Position numbers and translations under genes: made by a program. The notes under the pieces were generated by a model. The model saw nothing but the letters and a program-made list of their open reading frames with translations. It ran no database searches and had not been told where the DNA came from. A stretch of DNA of 64,000 nt, from positions 1 to 64,000 of the forward strand of contig CACZBS010000002.1 of the NCBI GenBank assembly GCA_902779455.1. The letters are read 5' to 3'. This stretch comes from an uncultured Prevotellaceae bacterium (GTDB taxonomy: Bacteria > Bacteroidota > Bacteroidia > Bacteroidales > Bacteroidaceae). Shown in pieces: positions 8,348 through 18,455 of this stretch. The number at the start of each line of letters is the position of its first letter. Within the stretch, counting starts at the first letter, position 1.

Positions 8348-9097
8348 ATGAAACTGGTCAGTTGGAATGTTAACGGGCTGCGCGCCTGTGAAGCAAAAGG
8401 ATTCAGCGACATCTTCAAGGAGATGGACGCTGATTTCTTTTGTCTGCAAGAGACTAAGATGCAGGAGGGACAGCTTGACCTGCAGTTCCCCGGCTATGAG
8501 TCGTATTGGAACTCAGCCGATAAGAAGGGCTATAGCGGCACAGCCATCTTCACGAAGCACAAGCCGCTGAGCGTCACCAAAGGCATCGGCATTGACGAGC
8601 ACGATCATGAAGGCCGCGTCATCACGATAGAGATGGACGACTTCTTCCTCGTCACCTGCTATACGCCCAACTCGCAGGACGAACTGCGCCGGCTGGACTA
8701 TCGCATGCACTGGGAGCAGGACTTTCAGGCTTATCTGAAGCGGCTCGACGAGACGAAGCCCGTCATTCTCTGTGGCGACCTGAACGTGGCCCATCAGGAG
8801 ATTGACATCAAGAATCCGAAGACCAACCGCCGCAATGCTGGCTTCACCGACGAGGAGCGCCAGAAGTTCTCAGACCTGCTCGCAGGGGGATTCACTGACA
8901 CCTTCCGCTGGAAGTATCCTGAGCAGGTGACCTATTCGTGGTGGTCGTATCGCTTTCAGGCCCGTCAGAAGAATGCTGGCTGGCGTATCGATTATTTCGT
9001 GGTCAGCAACCGGCTCCTCGACCGCGTTGCCGACGCTAAGATTCATACTGGGGTAATGGGGTCCGACCATTGTCCCGTCGAACTTGACCTGATCTGA
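8348..9097 (+). CDS. xth: Exodeoxyribonuclease III (AP endonuclease)
   Basis: A 249-residue member of the ExoIII/Ape1 family, which cuts 5' of abasic sites and trims 3' ends in base-excision repair. Motifs: SWNVNGLRA at the start, LQETKMQ (metal-binding Glu), CGDLNVAHQEIDIKNP and the terminal GSDHCPVEL (catalytic Asp-His). It lies 10 bases after ribH. Its stop is almost back to back with that of the convergent antiporter gene. Confidence 0.95.
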   Translation: MKLVSWNVNGLRACEAKGFSDIFKEMDADFFCLQETKMQEGQLDLQFPGYESYWNSADKKGYSGTAIFTKHKPLSVTKGIGIDEHDHEGRVITIEMDDFFLVTCYTPNSQDELRRLDYRMHWEQDFQAYLKRLDETKPVILCGDLNVAHQEIDIKNPKTNRRNAGFTDEERQKFSDLLAGGFTDTFRWKYPEQVTYSWWSYRFQARQKNAGWRIDYFVVSNRLLDRVADAKIHTGVMGSDHCPVELDLI

Positions 9098-9099
9098 TT

Positions 9100-11349
9100 T
9101 CAGGCACGGAGCAGCTGGTCGATGGCCTCCTGCTCGCCGACGAACCAGATGATGTCGCCCTCTTCGAAACGATGTGAGGGCTGGACGGGCGAGAGGTTCT
9201 CCTTGCCTTCCTCGAGTCCGACGACCATACAGCCGTAGTGGCTGCGGATGCCGCTCTCTTGAAGCGTCTTTCCAAGGAAGGGGCTGCGCTGGGTGATTAT
9301 CATCTGGCGCAGTTTCATTTCGCGCTTTTCGATGTCAGGATCCTCGCCTACAATGTCGTGCTCGATGGCATGTCGGAGCGCTGAGAGCTGCTCGTCGCTG
9401 CCGATGACCTGAATGCGGTCGAGGGGATAGAGGCGGGCTTCGCCGTCAGGGATGTTCTGGCGTTGCGAGCCTCTCAGGATGCTGCTCACGTGGACGCCGT
9501 AGCGATGGCCCAGGTTGAGTTCGCGGAGCGATTGGCCGGCCCACTGTGAGTTCTGCGGGATGTCGAAGTCGGCGATGTGGATGTCGCGGTCGAGCAGCCG
9601 GCCTTCGTAGAGGGGACGCCGCGTGCCGTGTACCTGAGCCATGATGTCGCGCGAACGGAGGTTGTTGATGAACAGACGCTCAAGCAGGATGCTGCGGCGC
9701 TTGATGCTCCGCGAGAAGATGATGGCAGCCATGGCCACGAAGCCCAGTGTGATTATCAGGGCGGGGCCAAGGTGAGTCAGCCGCTGACAGATATAGAAGA
9801 CGAAGCTGAGGGCAATAACGAGCCTGACAAGTATGGTGAAGATCAATGCGGGGCGGTTGCGGTTGCTCTCTCGCCAAAGTGCGCGGAACTCGTCGCTGTG
9901 GTTCTTCTTCATCACCATGGCCCGCAGGAAGGGAGCAATGAGCAGGACTGCCAGCAGGCCTGTCAGTGCATTGGTATACCAATGCTGGCCCAGCAGATGC
10001 TGCAGCAACGGGTCGGCAAACATGAAGATGAGCGTCGTGACGGCCAGAGAGAGGATGGCGTAGATGAGCGTGTTGACGGTCATCTGAGCTATCAGCTTCT
10101 TCCAGAGGCTTTGTTCCGTTGTGTTGGGATGGCTGGTTGACAGGTGGTTGAGGGCTTGGATGATGCGCGAAGGCAGATGGGGCTCCAGAACGTTATAAAC
10201 CGGCGTGGCGAGCCGTATCATGTAAGGTGTGAGAAAAGTTGTAATGACGGATACGGCCACCACCACCGGATAGAGGAAGTCGCTGATGACCCCGAGCGAG
10301 AGGCCCAGCGATGCGATAATAAAAGAGAACTCGCCGATCTGCGCCATCGAGAATCCACAGCGCATGGCCGACTTGAGCGATTCGCCGCCCAGCATGAAGG
10401 CCAGGGAGCCGAAGATGCTTTGGCCGACGATGATGGTCAGCACCAGGACCAGGATGGGCAGTGCATAGTCCATCAGGATCTGCGGGTCGACGAGCATGCC
10501 TACGGAGACGAAGAAGATGGCTCCGAAGAGGTTCTTCACAGGCTCGACAAGTCGCTCGATGCGCTCGGCCTCGATGGTCTCTGCCAGGATGCTGCCCATG
10601 ATAAAGGCGCCGAAGGCGGACGAAAATCCCACCTTTGTCGAGAATACAGCCATAGCGCAGCATAGTCCTAGTGCGACGATGAGCAGTACCTCGTTGTTGA
10701 TCAGGCTACGCACGCTGCGCAGAAAGATCGGAATGGCGAAGATGCCGACGACGAGCCACAAGACGAGGAAGAAGCCTATCTTCAGCACTGAGCCAAGCAG
10801 CTGGCCTCCGTCAGGGCTGGTGCCGCTTGCGATGGCACTCAGCATCACCATCATAACGATGGCCAGGATGTCCTCTAGGATGAGCACTGACATGACGAGT
10901 GATGCAAACTGCTGATGGCGCAGCCCTAGGTCGTCGAAGGCCTTATAGATGATCGTCGTACTCGACATGGCAAGCATACCTCCCAGAAAGATGCAGTCCA
11001 TCTTGGACCAACCGAAGGCATGGCCGACAAGCACTCCCAAGAGCATCATCGAGAAGATGATCGTGATGGTCGAGATGATGGGCGACGCTCCCATCTTGAG
11101 AATCTTCTTGAAAGAGAAGTCGAGTCCGAGGGAGAACAGCAAGAACATCACACCTATGTCGGCCCATAGGTGGATGTTCGACATGTCGGTCACAGAGGCC
11201 GTGTAGGGCATGTGAGGCGAAACAAGAAATCCGGCCACAATGTAGCCTAGGACGAGCGGCTGCTTCAGTCGCTTGAACACCAGCGTGACGACTCCCGCAA
11301 CAACGAGGATCAGCGCCAGGTCTTGAATCATGGTCGGTAGTTCTGCCAT
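9100..11349 (-). CDS. CPA2 family cation:proton antiporter with C-terminal TrkA_C domains
   Basis: A 749-residue membrane protein. Residues 1 to about 385 form a KefB/KefC-type Na+/H+ or K+/H+ exchanger (YIVAGFLVSPHMP; LLFSLGLDFSF; the S-T-T/LEDILAI region typical of CPA2). About five further membrane segments follow (about 400-545), and then a cytoplasmic tail with two TrkA_C (RCK_C) modules (about 590-660 and 670-749). There is no obvious nucleotide-binding TrkA_N domain between them, unlike classical KefB/C, so control by NADH or glutathione adducts is not predicted. It is 13 bases downstream of pepT. Ion specificity cannot be read from the sequence. Confidence 0.88.
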   Translation of the reverse strand: MAELPTMIQDLALILVVAGVVTLVFKRLKQPLVLGYIVAGFLVSPHMPYTASVTDMSNIHLWADIGVMFLLFSLGLDFSFKKILKMGASPIISTITIIFSMMLLGVLVGHAFGWSKMDCIFLGGMLAMSSTTIIYKAFDDLGLRHQQFASLVMSVLILEDILAIVMMVMLSAIASGTSPDGGQLLGSVLKIGFFLVLWLVVGIFAIPIFLRSVRSLINNEVLLIVALGLCCAMAVFSTKVGFSSAFGAFIMGSILAETIEAERIERLVEPVKNLFGAIFFVSVGMLVDPQILMDYALPILVLVLTIIVGQSIFGSLAFMLGGESLKSAMRCGFSMAQIGEFSFIIASLGLSLGVISDFLYPVVVAVSVITTFLTPYMIRLATPVYNVLEPHLPSRIIQALNHLSTSHPNTTEQSLWKKLIAQMTVNTLIYAILSLAVTTLIFMFADPLLQHLLGQHWYTNALTGLLAVLLIAPFLRAMVMKKNHSDEFRALWRESNRNRPALIFTILVRLVIALSFVFYICQRLTHLGPALIITLGFVAMAAIIFSRSIKRRSILLERLFINNLRSRDIMAQVHGTRRPLYEGRLLDRDIHIADFDIPQNSQWAGQSLRELNLGHRYGVHVSSILRGSQRQNIPDGEARLYPLDRIQVIGSDEQLSALRHAIEHDIVGEDPDIEKREMKLRQMIITQRSPFLGKTLQESGIRSHYGCMVVGLEEGKENLSPVQPSHRFEEGDIIWFVGEQEAIDQLLRA

Positions 11350-11362
11350 CTCCCTTCTATAG

Positions 11363-12595
11363 TTATCGGTTCTTGACCTTCCAGTCGGCTGTCAGCCGGC
11401 ATATGTTAATGACCACCTGCTTGGCTTTCTCCATCGACTGGATGGGGACGAACTCATAGGGGCCATGGAAGTTAAGCCCGCCAGCAAATATATTGGGGCA
11501 TGGCAGACCCTTGAACGACAGCTGGGCACCGTCGGTGCCGCCACGTATGGGCTTTACGACTGGTTCGATGCCGGCCTCTTTCATGGCCTGCTTTGCGATG
11601 TCGATGACGTGGATGACGGGCTCCACCTGCTCACGCATGTTATAGTATTGGTCGTTGATCTCGGCCGTGAATGTGCCTTCGCCATAGTGACGGTTCATGG
11701 CTTCGACCTGGGCGGCAATGAAGCGCTTACGGGCCTCAAACTTCTGGCGGTCGTGGTCGCGGATGATATAGCTCAGACGGGCCTGCTCCGTCGAGGTCTG
11801 CATGGAGGTCAGATGATAGAATCCCTCGTAACCCTCAGTTGTCTCGGGACGCTCCTCGGAAGGCATGCCCAGTGCGAACTCGGCAGCGAGCAGGGAGGCA
11901 TTGACCATCTTGCCCTTAGCCGAGCCTGGATGCACGCTCATTCCCTTTATTGTAATCTTGGCCGAGGCTGCGTTGAAATTCTCATACTCCAGCTCGCCGA
12001 CGTCGCCGCCATCCATCGTGTAGCCCCACTGACAGCCAAAGCGGTCGACGTCGAAGTGGTGGGCTCCCATACCGATTTCCTCATCGGGATTGAAGGCAAT
12101 GCGGATCTTGCCGTGCTTCACCTCCGGATGGGCCTTCAGCCATACCATGGCTTCGACGATCTCGGCAATGCCGGCTTTGTCGTCGGCGCCCAGCAGCGTC
12201 GTACCGTCGGTAACGATGAGGTCCTCGCCTTTGTGGAGCAGCAGCTCAGGAAATCGGGTGGGGGAGAGCATCATGCTCTCATGCAGCTCGATGTCGCCGC
12301 CGTCGTAGTTGTTGACGATGCGTGGCTTGATATTGCAACCAGAGGCGTCAGGCGACGTGTCGTAGTGGCTGATGAATCCGATAACGGGAGCATCGTCGGC
12401 TCCGTTGGCAGGCAATGTGGCGTAGATGTAGCCATTCTTGTCCATTTCGACGTCCTCGAGCCCTTCGTGCTCCAGTTCTTCTTTCAGGTAGCGGGCAAAC
12501 ACAAGTTGCTTGGCGGTTGAGGGCACGCTCTGTGACTCTTCAGCCGACTGGGTGTCGAACTTCGTGTAGTTCAGGAATCTTTCAATAATGTTCAT
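11363..12595 (-). CDS. pepT: Peptidase T (aminotripeptidase)
   Basis: A 410-residue M20-family zinc peptidase that releases N-terminal residues from tripeptides in the cytoplasm. Recognisable parts are [14 protein letters not shown] (first metal His/Asp), [14 protein letters not shown] (bridging Asp), [15 protein letters not shown] (catalytic Glu pair), an inserted dimerisation domain and the terminal [13 protein letters not shown]. Length and start ([17 protein letters not shown]) match known PepT. It is probably co-transcribed with the antiporter gene downstream. The predicted promoter is at 12647-12654. Confidence 0.97.
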   Translation of the reverse strand: MNIIERFLNYTKFDTQSAEESQSVPSTAKQLVFARYLKEELEHEGLEDVEMDKNGYIYATLPANGADDAPVIGFISHYDTSPDASGCNIKPRIVNNYDGGDIELHESMMLSPTRFPELLLHKGEDLIVTDGTTLLGADDKAGIAEIVEAMVWLKAHPEVKHGKIRIAFNPDEEIGMGAHHFDVDRFGCQWGYTMDGGDVGELEYENFNAASAKITIKGMSVHPGSAKGKMVNASLLAAEFALGMPSEERPETTEGYEGFYHLTSMQTSTEQARLSYIIRDHDRQKFEARKRFIAAQVEAMNRHYGEGTFTAEINDQYYNMREQVEPVIHVIDIAKQAMKEAGIEPVVKPIRGGTDGAQLSFKGLPCPNIFAGGLNFHGPYEFVPIQSMEKAKQVVINICRLTADWKVKNR

Positions 12596-12646
12596 AGCTT
12601 ATTAATATTTGGTTCTTCGTGTAACAGAGGTATGAAAAACATGTGA

Positions 12647-12654
12647 CAAAGATA
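12647..12654 (-). promoter_or_regulatory. -7 box for pepT
   Basis: TATCTTTG on the minus strand, about 50 bases before the pepT ATG. The -33 box is not evident. Confidence 0.5.
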
Positions 12655-12703
12655 CAACAAAAAAATAAGACTATATAAATAGATGTCGCGAATTTAACGT
12701 TTC

Positions 12704-14050
12704 TTAGCGATGGGAGGACGTCCTGTCTAATTCGTTGTTGGCTGAGACTGTGAGATGAAGCGCCTTAAGGGTGGTGTCGGTGATGCGCTGTCGGTGATCG
12801 ATACGATGACCGACCAGCCAAAGGATCTGCCCTTCGGCATCGGTCACGACGAGCTGGCGGCGCTTCTCATGAATGGAGACGTGACGGTCGGTCAGATAGT
12901 CGCTTGCCAGTTTTGTGCCCTTCATGCCCAACGGCTGGAATCGGTCGCCTGGGAGTATAGGGCGTATGGTCAGCGGGAAGTGGCACTTCGAAGCGTCTAA
13001 GACAGCATGATGTTCCACGTCGCCAAACGTCCAGTTTTCGATGATCTCTATGCGAAAACTTGTGGTTTCATCGTAAATATAGGTACCAGCCTCAGGGATT
13101 CGCAAGGTGGGGCGTTCGGGCTTTATGGCTGAGAGGACGAGACGTCCGCGATGAACGAAAAGCTCGTGCGTCGCTGATCGCCAAAGACGTCCTGAAGCGA
13201 TGTCGGGCAGTAGGTCGGCAATCTGTTCAACCTGTTCAGGTGTGAAGCCTACAGCCGACAGCCATTCGAAGAGGATGCTCTCTGCCGACGGCTCGAGCAT
13301 GAGTTGCTCAATCTCGATGGAATCGTCAATAACAAGCCGCTTCATGGCTGTTTTTACGCTTGCTTCATAAACGCGTAGGGCTTCCTGCACCCGACGGGCA
13401 GATTTTAGCACATTCTCTGTCGCACTGGGCCATTTCTGTGTGAGTCGTGGAAAGATGTCGAGACGTAGCAGGTTGCGCCCTGTCATGGGCTTGAGGTTTG
13501 TGGAGTCTATGATGAAGTCTTGATTCTGGTCATGGAGCCACGTCTCGATTTCCTTTCGACTGACACATAGCAGGGGGCGGACAATATGTCCTTGGCGTGG
13601 GTGAATACCTGTGAGACCACGAAGCCCTGTGCCCCTCAGAAGGTTCATCACAATCGTCTCGGCCGAGTCGTCCTGATGGTGTGCAACACAGATGTCGTCG
13701 GCTCCGATGTCGCGTCTGAGCTGCTCGAAATAGAGGTAGCGCAGCTGGCGTGCTGCCATTTCAATCCCAACTTGATGCAGCTCTGCGTATGTTTTTGTGT
13801 CAAAATGAGTTATGTGTATGATGATGTTGAGTCTTTTGCAGAGCGCCTTAACGAAATTTTCGTCTCTTTGACTTTCCTCGCCGCGCAGTAGGAAGTTGCA
13901 GTGGACGGCCTCGACGTGGTAGCCTAACTGCTTCAGCACCAACAGCAGACAAACGCTGTCAGCGCCCCCACTGACTGCGACGAGGTGGCGTCCTTCTCGG
14001 CGCATCAGATTCTCGTGCTCAATGAAAGCCTTAACCTTCTTCAACATCAC
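12704..14050 (-). CDS. tilS: tRNA(Ile)-lysidine synthase
   Basis: TilS attaches lysine to C34 of the CAU tRNA-Ile so that it reads AUA. At 448 residues it has the full-length form. The PP-loop SGGADS lies at residues 27-32, followed by the N-type ATPase core (HCNFLLRGEESQRDENFV; VAHHQDDSAETIVMNLLRGTGLRGL). A substrate-binding middle domain and a C-terminal TilS domain (GDRFQPLGMKGTKLASDYL) follow. It is third in a minus-strand run, 17 bases after the rRNA methyltransferase gene. Confidence 0.96.
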   Translation of the reverse strand: MMLKKVKAFIEHENLMRREGRHLVAVSGGADSVCLLLVLKQLGYHVEAVHCNFLLRGEESQRDENFVKALCKRLNIIIHITHFDTKTYAELHQVGIEMAARQLRYLYFEQLRRDIGADDICVAHHQDDSAETIVMNLLRGTGLRGLTGIHPRQGHIVRPLLCVSRKEIETWLHDQNQDFIIDSTNLKPMTGRNLLRLDIFPRLTQKWPSATENVLKSARRVQEALRVYEASVKTAMKRLVIDDSIEIEQLMLEPSAESILFEWLSAVGFTPEQVEQIADLLPDIASGRLWRSATHELFVHRGRLVLSAIKPERPTLRIPEAGTYIYDETTSFRIEIIENWTFGDVEHHAVLDASKCHFPLTIRPILPGDRFQPLGMKGTKLASDYLTDRHVSIHEKRRQLVVTDAEGQILWLVGHRIDHRQRITDTTLKALHLTVSANNELDRTSSHR

Positions 14051-14067
14051 TTTCTCTCTTCTCTTTT

Positions 14068-15237
14068 TTACTCTACATAAAGCACGAGTCCCTTCAGATA
14101 TTCTCCCTCGGGGTGATAGATGTTGATGGGGTGGTCGGCCGGCTGGTGCAGTTGGTGCAGGATACGTACGCGCCGGTGTGCCTGCGCTGCAGCTGTAAAA
14201 ACAGCAGCTCGGAACTGGTCTTTCGTGACTACCTGTGAACAGGAAAACGTGAATAGAAGCCCTCCTTTAGCGATTTTTTCAAAAGCCTTATTATTCAGTC
14301 TTGTATATCCCTTTAGCGCGTTATGTATTGCTCCACGGTGCTTGGCAAAAGCGGGCGGGTCGAGAATGACAAGATCGTACGTAACGAGGGTGTTGTCCAA
14401 GAACTTGAAGGCGTCTTCGCAATAGGCCTCGTGACGCTGGTCGTCAGGGAAGTTGAGCGCCACATTACGGCGTGTCAGGTCGATGGCTTTCTGTGAGGCG
14501 TCGACAGAATGGACCAGTTCGGCGCCGCCCCGCATGGCATAGACGGAGAAACCGCCTGTATAGCAGAACATGTTGAGTACGTGGCGACCTCGGGCGTATC
14601 GCTCCACTAAAGAGCGGTTGTCGCGTTGGTCGACGAAAAAACCTGTCTTCTGGCCGCTGAGCCAGTCGACATGGAAGGTCAGCCCGTTCTCCATTGCCGT
14701 GTTGACATCGCTGCCTCCAATGAGGAAACCATTTTCTGGCTCGACGAATGAAATGGTCGACTCACTCTTGTAGTAGACATTGTCGATACGTCCTTCCATG
14801 GCCTTAATCAGCTGCTCGGCAATCGTGTGGCGAAGAAGGTGCATGCCTACGCTGTGAGCCTGAATGACAGCCGTCCTTCCGTAGATGTCTATGATGAGTC
14901 CTGGCATCATGTCGCCTTCGCCGTGGACAAGGCGGTAGGTGTTGTTCTGAGGCGTGTCGGCAATGCCTGTTGCAATACGGACTTGTAAGGCTGACGCCAA
15001 CCGCCGACACCAGAACTCATTGTCAACGGCCTCCTTGTCGAACGTCAAAACGCGAACGGCAATAGAGCCACGCTGATAGTGGCCTATGGCGATGAAAGCG
15101 CCGTTTTCTGCATTGACTTCCACTATTTCTCCCTCTTCAATGCCTTCTTCCGCTTGCTTGATAGCTCCGGAAAATACCCAGGGATGAAATCGTAGGAGAC
15201 TCTCTTCCTTACCTCGTTTGAGCGTGATGATTTTCAT
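14068..15237 (-). CDS. Class I rRNA (cytosine-C5) methyltransferase with PUA domain, RlmI-like
   Basis: A 389-residue protein with an N-terminal PUA RNA-binding domain (about residues 1-80; LRFHPWVFSGAIKQ) and a SAM-binding Rossmann domain (VLNMFCYTGGFSVYAM; LVILDPPAFAKH). E. coli RlmI makes m5C1962 in 23S rRNA, and this is the closest described role. The start at 15237 gives an ATGA overlap with the exonuclease gene upstream. A longer frame to 15321 would run into that gene. The exact target base is inferred. Confidence 0.88.
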   Translation of the reverse strand: MKIITLKRGKEESLLRFHPWVFSGAIKQAEEGIEEGEIVEVNAENGAFIAIGHYQRGSIAVRVLTFDKEAVDNEFWCRRLASALQVRIATGIADTPQNNTYRLVHGEGDMMPGLIIDIYGRTAVIQAHSVGMHLLRHTIAEQLIKAMEGRIDNVYYKSESTISFVEPENGFLIGGSDVNTAMENGLTFHVDWLSGQKTGFFVDQRDNRSLVERYARGRHVLNMFCYTGGFSVYAMRGGAELVHSVDASQKAIDLTRRNVALNFPDDQRHEAYCEDAFKFLDNTLVTYDLVILDPPAFAKHRGAIHNALKGYTRLNNKAFEKIAKGGLLFTFSCSQVVTKDQFRAAVFTAAAQAHRRVRILHQLHQPADHPINIYHPEGEYLKGLVLYVE

Positions 15238-15860
15238 TCTTGTTCTTCTCGAATAATGAGTTTGTAATCTTTTGTTTCTTTGAGCCTTATGATTTCGTTG
15301 TAAATCATTATGCAGGCCCATGCGTCAGTAGCGGCATAAAGCCTCTGTTTGTCGCTGAGGATGTCAGCCTCCCAGTTGCTCAGTTGTTGTCGTTTGCTGA
15401 TCTTGCTTCCGAATATGTTCGCATAGAGTTTTTGCAGGCTGAGATCCTCAACGCCGATGCTGCCTACAAGCGACTGGATATCGATGAACTTGCCCGTTGT
15501 GAACTCTCCAAGCCGGTGCAGTGAGTTGAGGTCATCGTGCCACGAAAGTCCCACCTTCGTAACCGTTTGGTCTTCCAAGAGACGCTTCAATGCGGGTGTG
15601 AGCCCTGTATGGTTGAGGCGGAAGAGGAAGCATGTGTCCAAAGTTGACACTTGCAGCAATGCCACCTGATGCTGGTGGCCTCGCTTGAAGCTTGGCCTGG
15701 TCTCTGTGTCGAAGCCCAGGATAGGCTGCGAGAGCAGGTAGTTGACGGCTTTTTCCGTCTCTCCGGGAGTCAATATGACGATGATGCGTCCTTCGAATTC
15801 TGCCAAGGGAAGTTGCGCAATCAGCTGCTTGTCGAAGTGGTTATAGATGATTTTTGTCAT
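15234..15860 (-). CDS. 3'-5' exonuclease, DEDDy type (RNase D-like)
   Basis: About 208 residues with the three DEDD-family motifs: GFDTETRPSF (Asp/Glu pair), VGLSWHDDLNSLH, and the Tyr-x3-Asp motif in YAATDAWACIMIY, which makes it the DEDDy subclass. It consists of the exonuclease domain alone, without HRDC or polymerase parts. It could act on RNA or DNA 3' ends. The ATG at 15860 is preferred because a -7 box (TATTTTTG, 15882-15889) overlaps the alternative start at 15884. It overlaps the next gene by 4 bases and heads the exonuclease-methyltransferase-tilS run. Confidence 0.85.
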   Translation of the reverse strand: MTKIIYNHFDKQLIAQLPLAEFEGRIIVILTPGETEKAVNYLLSQPILGFDTETRPSFKRGHQHQVALLQVSTLDTCFLFRLNHTGLTPALKRLLEDQTVTKVGLSWHDDLNSLHRLGEFTTGKFIDIQSLVGSIGVEDLSLQKLYANIFGSKISKRQQLSNWEADILSDKQRLYAATDAWACIMIYNEIIRLKETKDYKLIIREEQE

Positions 15861-15932
15861 GTTCCAAACGTTTTCGAGGTGCAAAAATACAAAAAAAATG
15901 TGATTTCATGATTAGTTCTCGATTTTTTCCGC

Positions 15933-15940
15933 TAATTTTG
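15933..15940 (+). promoter_or_regulatory. -7 box for ftsK
   Basis: TAATTTTG, 28 bases before the ftsK ATG. It is divergent from the minus-strand box TATTTTTG at 15882-15889 that serves the exonuclease operon. Confidence 0.5.
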
Positions 15941-15968
15941 CAAAATAATTAACGAACAAAGTTCAAAA

Positions 15969-18440
15969 ATGGCAAAGAAAAAGAAAAAAAACGCCCCCAG
16001 ACAGCAGCGTCCGTCGTTGGCGGATTCATTGGGGCTTAACCATATTGTCGGCTTTTTTATGAATGAGAAGTTCCACTTTATTGTCGGACTGATTCTCTTT
16101 GCGGTGGCCGTCTTCATGACATGGTCGTTCGTCAGCTATTTCTCTACCGGTCAAGCCGACCAAAGTTTCATCGAGCATCTGCAGGCGGATGAGCTTGCCA
16201 ATGAGGAGCGGCAATTCCAGAATTCTTGCGGTTCCATTGGCGCCTATACGGCGTGGTTCTTCATCAAGCGCTGTTTCGGATTGGCTGCCTTCATCGTTCC
16301 CCTGTTCCTTTTCTTACTGGCTTTCCGCCTCATGCGGGCCTACAAGGCTCCGCTGCTGAAGTGGTTCTTGGCCTTGGCTCTGTTGATGGTTTGGGCCTCA
16401 GTGGCCCTGGCCAAGTTTCTTGCGCCGTTCTTCGCAGATGTTCACTTTGGTGCAGGTGGCGACCATGGATTATATGTATGCCGCTGGATTGAAGGTTACG
16501 TCGGTGAGCCCGGCTTGGTGGCCCTTCTTGGCATCACGGCCATCATGTTCCTGCTATATGTCAGCTCTGAGACCATCTACGTCATCCGTAAGATTCTGAA
16601 CCCCGTGAAAATCTTTACTGATCGTGTGACTTTTGAGGTGAGTGACACAGAGCAGGGCGTACCCGAAGAGGACAGCTATATGCGTCATATCGAGACCGAG
16701 GACGATGATCATCGCGTTTTCGACAATCCTGAGACGAATATTGTTGAGTTCGAACATGAACCAGGAAAGAACGTCGCGCCTGATGCCCCTGACAGCGCAG
16801 TTGTAGCCAATGTTGTCAACCCTGCCGGTGATGGTGACGTCGACATGACGATTGACGTGGCTAAAGCTGAGGAAAAAGCTGACGGCACAGAGATGGTGAA
16901 AGTGGGCGACAAGGAACTGGAACCCTATGACCCCAAGCGCGACCTTGAGAACTATCGCTATCCGACGCTCGACCTGCTGAAGACTTACGAGGATGACGGT
17001 CGTCCCTATATCGATATGGACGAGCAGAAGGCCAACAAGGATCGCATCATCCAGGTGTTGCGCAACTTCGGCATCGAGATTTCGTCGATTAAGGCCACCG
17101 TAGGTCCCACTATTACGCTCTATGAGATCACGCCGGCTCAGGGCGTCCGCATTGCCAAGATCCGCAACCTGGAGGATGACATTGCCCTTTCGCTGAAGGC
17201 ACTTGGCATCCGCATCATTGCGCCCATTCCTGGCAAGGGCACCATCGGCATTGAGGTGCCTAACGAGAAGAAGGCCGTCGTCTCAATGCGCTCGGTGCTC
17301 GATTCAAAGACGTTCCAGGACACGACTATGGATCTGCCATGCGCGATGGGTAAGACCATCACTAACGAGGTCTTCATGTTCGACCTTGCCAAGGCGCCCC
17401 ACCTGCTTGTGGCCGGTGCTACGGGACAGGGAAAATCAGTCGGTCTGAACGCCATCCTTACTTCCTTATTATATAAGAAGCATCCGGCTGAGTTGAAGAT
17501 TGTGCTTGTCGACCCCAAAATGGTGGAGTTCAGCATCTATTCCAAGATTGCCAACCACTTCCTAGCCAAGGTTCCCGATGATGACGCTTCGCCCATCATT
17601 ACCGACACGAAGAAGGTGGTGCGCACGCTCAATTCGCTCTGTGTGGAGATGGACGCCCGCTATGAGCTGCTGATGGCGGCAGGCGAGCGTAACATTAAGG
17701 ACTACAACCGCAAGTTCATCGCCCGCAAACTCAATCCTGAGCGCGGCCATAAATTCATGCCTTATATTGTCGTCGTCATCGATGAGTATGGTGACCTCAT
17801 CATGACAGCCGGCAAGGAAATCGAGCTGCCCATCGCCCGCATCGCCCAGAAGGCGCGTGCCGTCGGAATTCACATGATTATCGCCACGCAGCGCCCGACA
17901 ACCAATATCATTACTGGTACGATCAAGGCCAACTTCCCGGCACGAATCGCATTCAAGGTGTCGCAGGGTATCGACTCGAAAACCATTCTTGACCGTATGG
18001 GTGCTCAGCAGCTCATCGGCCGCGGAGATATGCTCTACCTGCAAGGCAATGACCCGATTCGCGTCCAGTGTGCCTTTGTCGACACCCCTGAAGTCGACGA
18101 CATCAATAAGTATATCGCCGAACAGCAGGGCTACCTTGAGCCCTATGAACTGCCAGAGCCCATCATGGCCGATGAAGAGGGCGGAGGCAGCAGCAATGAA
18201 GCCGACCTGAGCCACCTTGACCCGATGTTCGATGATGCTGCCCGACTGATAGTCTCGTCGCAACAAGGGTCGACGAGTCTCATCCAGCGTAAGTTCTCCA
18301 TTGGCTACAATCGAGCCGGACGCCTTATGGATCAGCTTGAGAAGGCAGGCGTCGTAGGACAGGCTCATGGCTCAAAGCCACGTGATGTACTCATTCAGGA
18401 CGATATGACACTCGAGAATTTGCTTAATTCACTCAGATAA
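15969..18440 (+). CDS. ftsK: DNA translocase FtsK/SpoIIIE
   Basis: An 823-residue septal DNA pump that moves chromosome ends during division. Four N-terminal membrane segments lie at about 33-57, 95-118, 131-152 and 183-202. A short acidic linker (about 220-320) follows, then the alpha/beta motor with Walker A GATGQGKS at 483-490 and Walker B in VVVIDEYGDLIM. The end is a winged-helix gamma domain (about 750-823; GSTSLIQRKFSIGYNRAGRLMDQLE) that reads KOPS-like sequences. The linker is much shorter than in E. coli FtsK. The N-terminus is lysine-rich. LolA follows 15 bases downstream. Confidence 0.97.
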   Translation: MAKKKKKNAPRQQRPSLADSLGLNHIVGFFMNEKFHFIVGLILFAVAVFMTWSFVSYFSTGQADQSFIEHLQADELANEERQFQNSCGSIGAYTAWFFIKRCFGLAAFIVPLFLFLLAFRLMRAYKAPLLKWFLALALLMVWASVALAKFLAPFFADVHFGAGGDHGLYVCRWIEGYVGEPGLVALLGITAIMFLLYVSSETIYVIRKILNPVKIFTDRVTFEVSDTEQGVPEEDSYMRHIETEDDDHRVFDNPETNIVEFEHEPGKNVAPDAPDSAVVANVVNPAGDGDVDMTIDVAKAEEKADGTEMVKVGDKELEPYDPKRDLENYRYPTLDLLKTYEDDGRPYIDMDEQKANKDRIIQVLRNFGIEISSIKATVGPTITLYEITPAQGVRIAKIRNLEDDIALSLKALGIRIIAPIPGKGTIGIEVPNEKKAVVSMRSVLDSKTFQDTTMDLPCAMGKTITNEVFMFDLAKAPHLLVAGATGQGKSVGLNAILTSLLYKKHPAELKIVLVDPKMVEFSIYSKIANHFLAKVPDDDASPIITDTKKVVRTLNSLCVEMDARYELLMAAGERNIKDYNRKFIARKLNPERGHKFMPYIVVVIDEYGDLIMTAGKEIELPIARIAQKARAVGIHMIIATQRPTTNIITGTIKANFPARIAFKVSQGIDSKTILDRMGAQQLIGRGDMLYLQGNDPIRVQCAFVDTPEVDDINKYIAEQQGYLEPYELPEPIMADEEGGGSSNEADLSHLDPMFDDAARLIVSSQQGSTSLIQRKFSIGYNRAGRLMDQLEKAGVVGQAHGSKPRDVLIQDDMTLENLLNSLR

Positions 18441-18455
18441 TAACTAACATCTAAA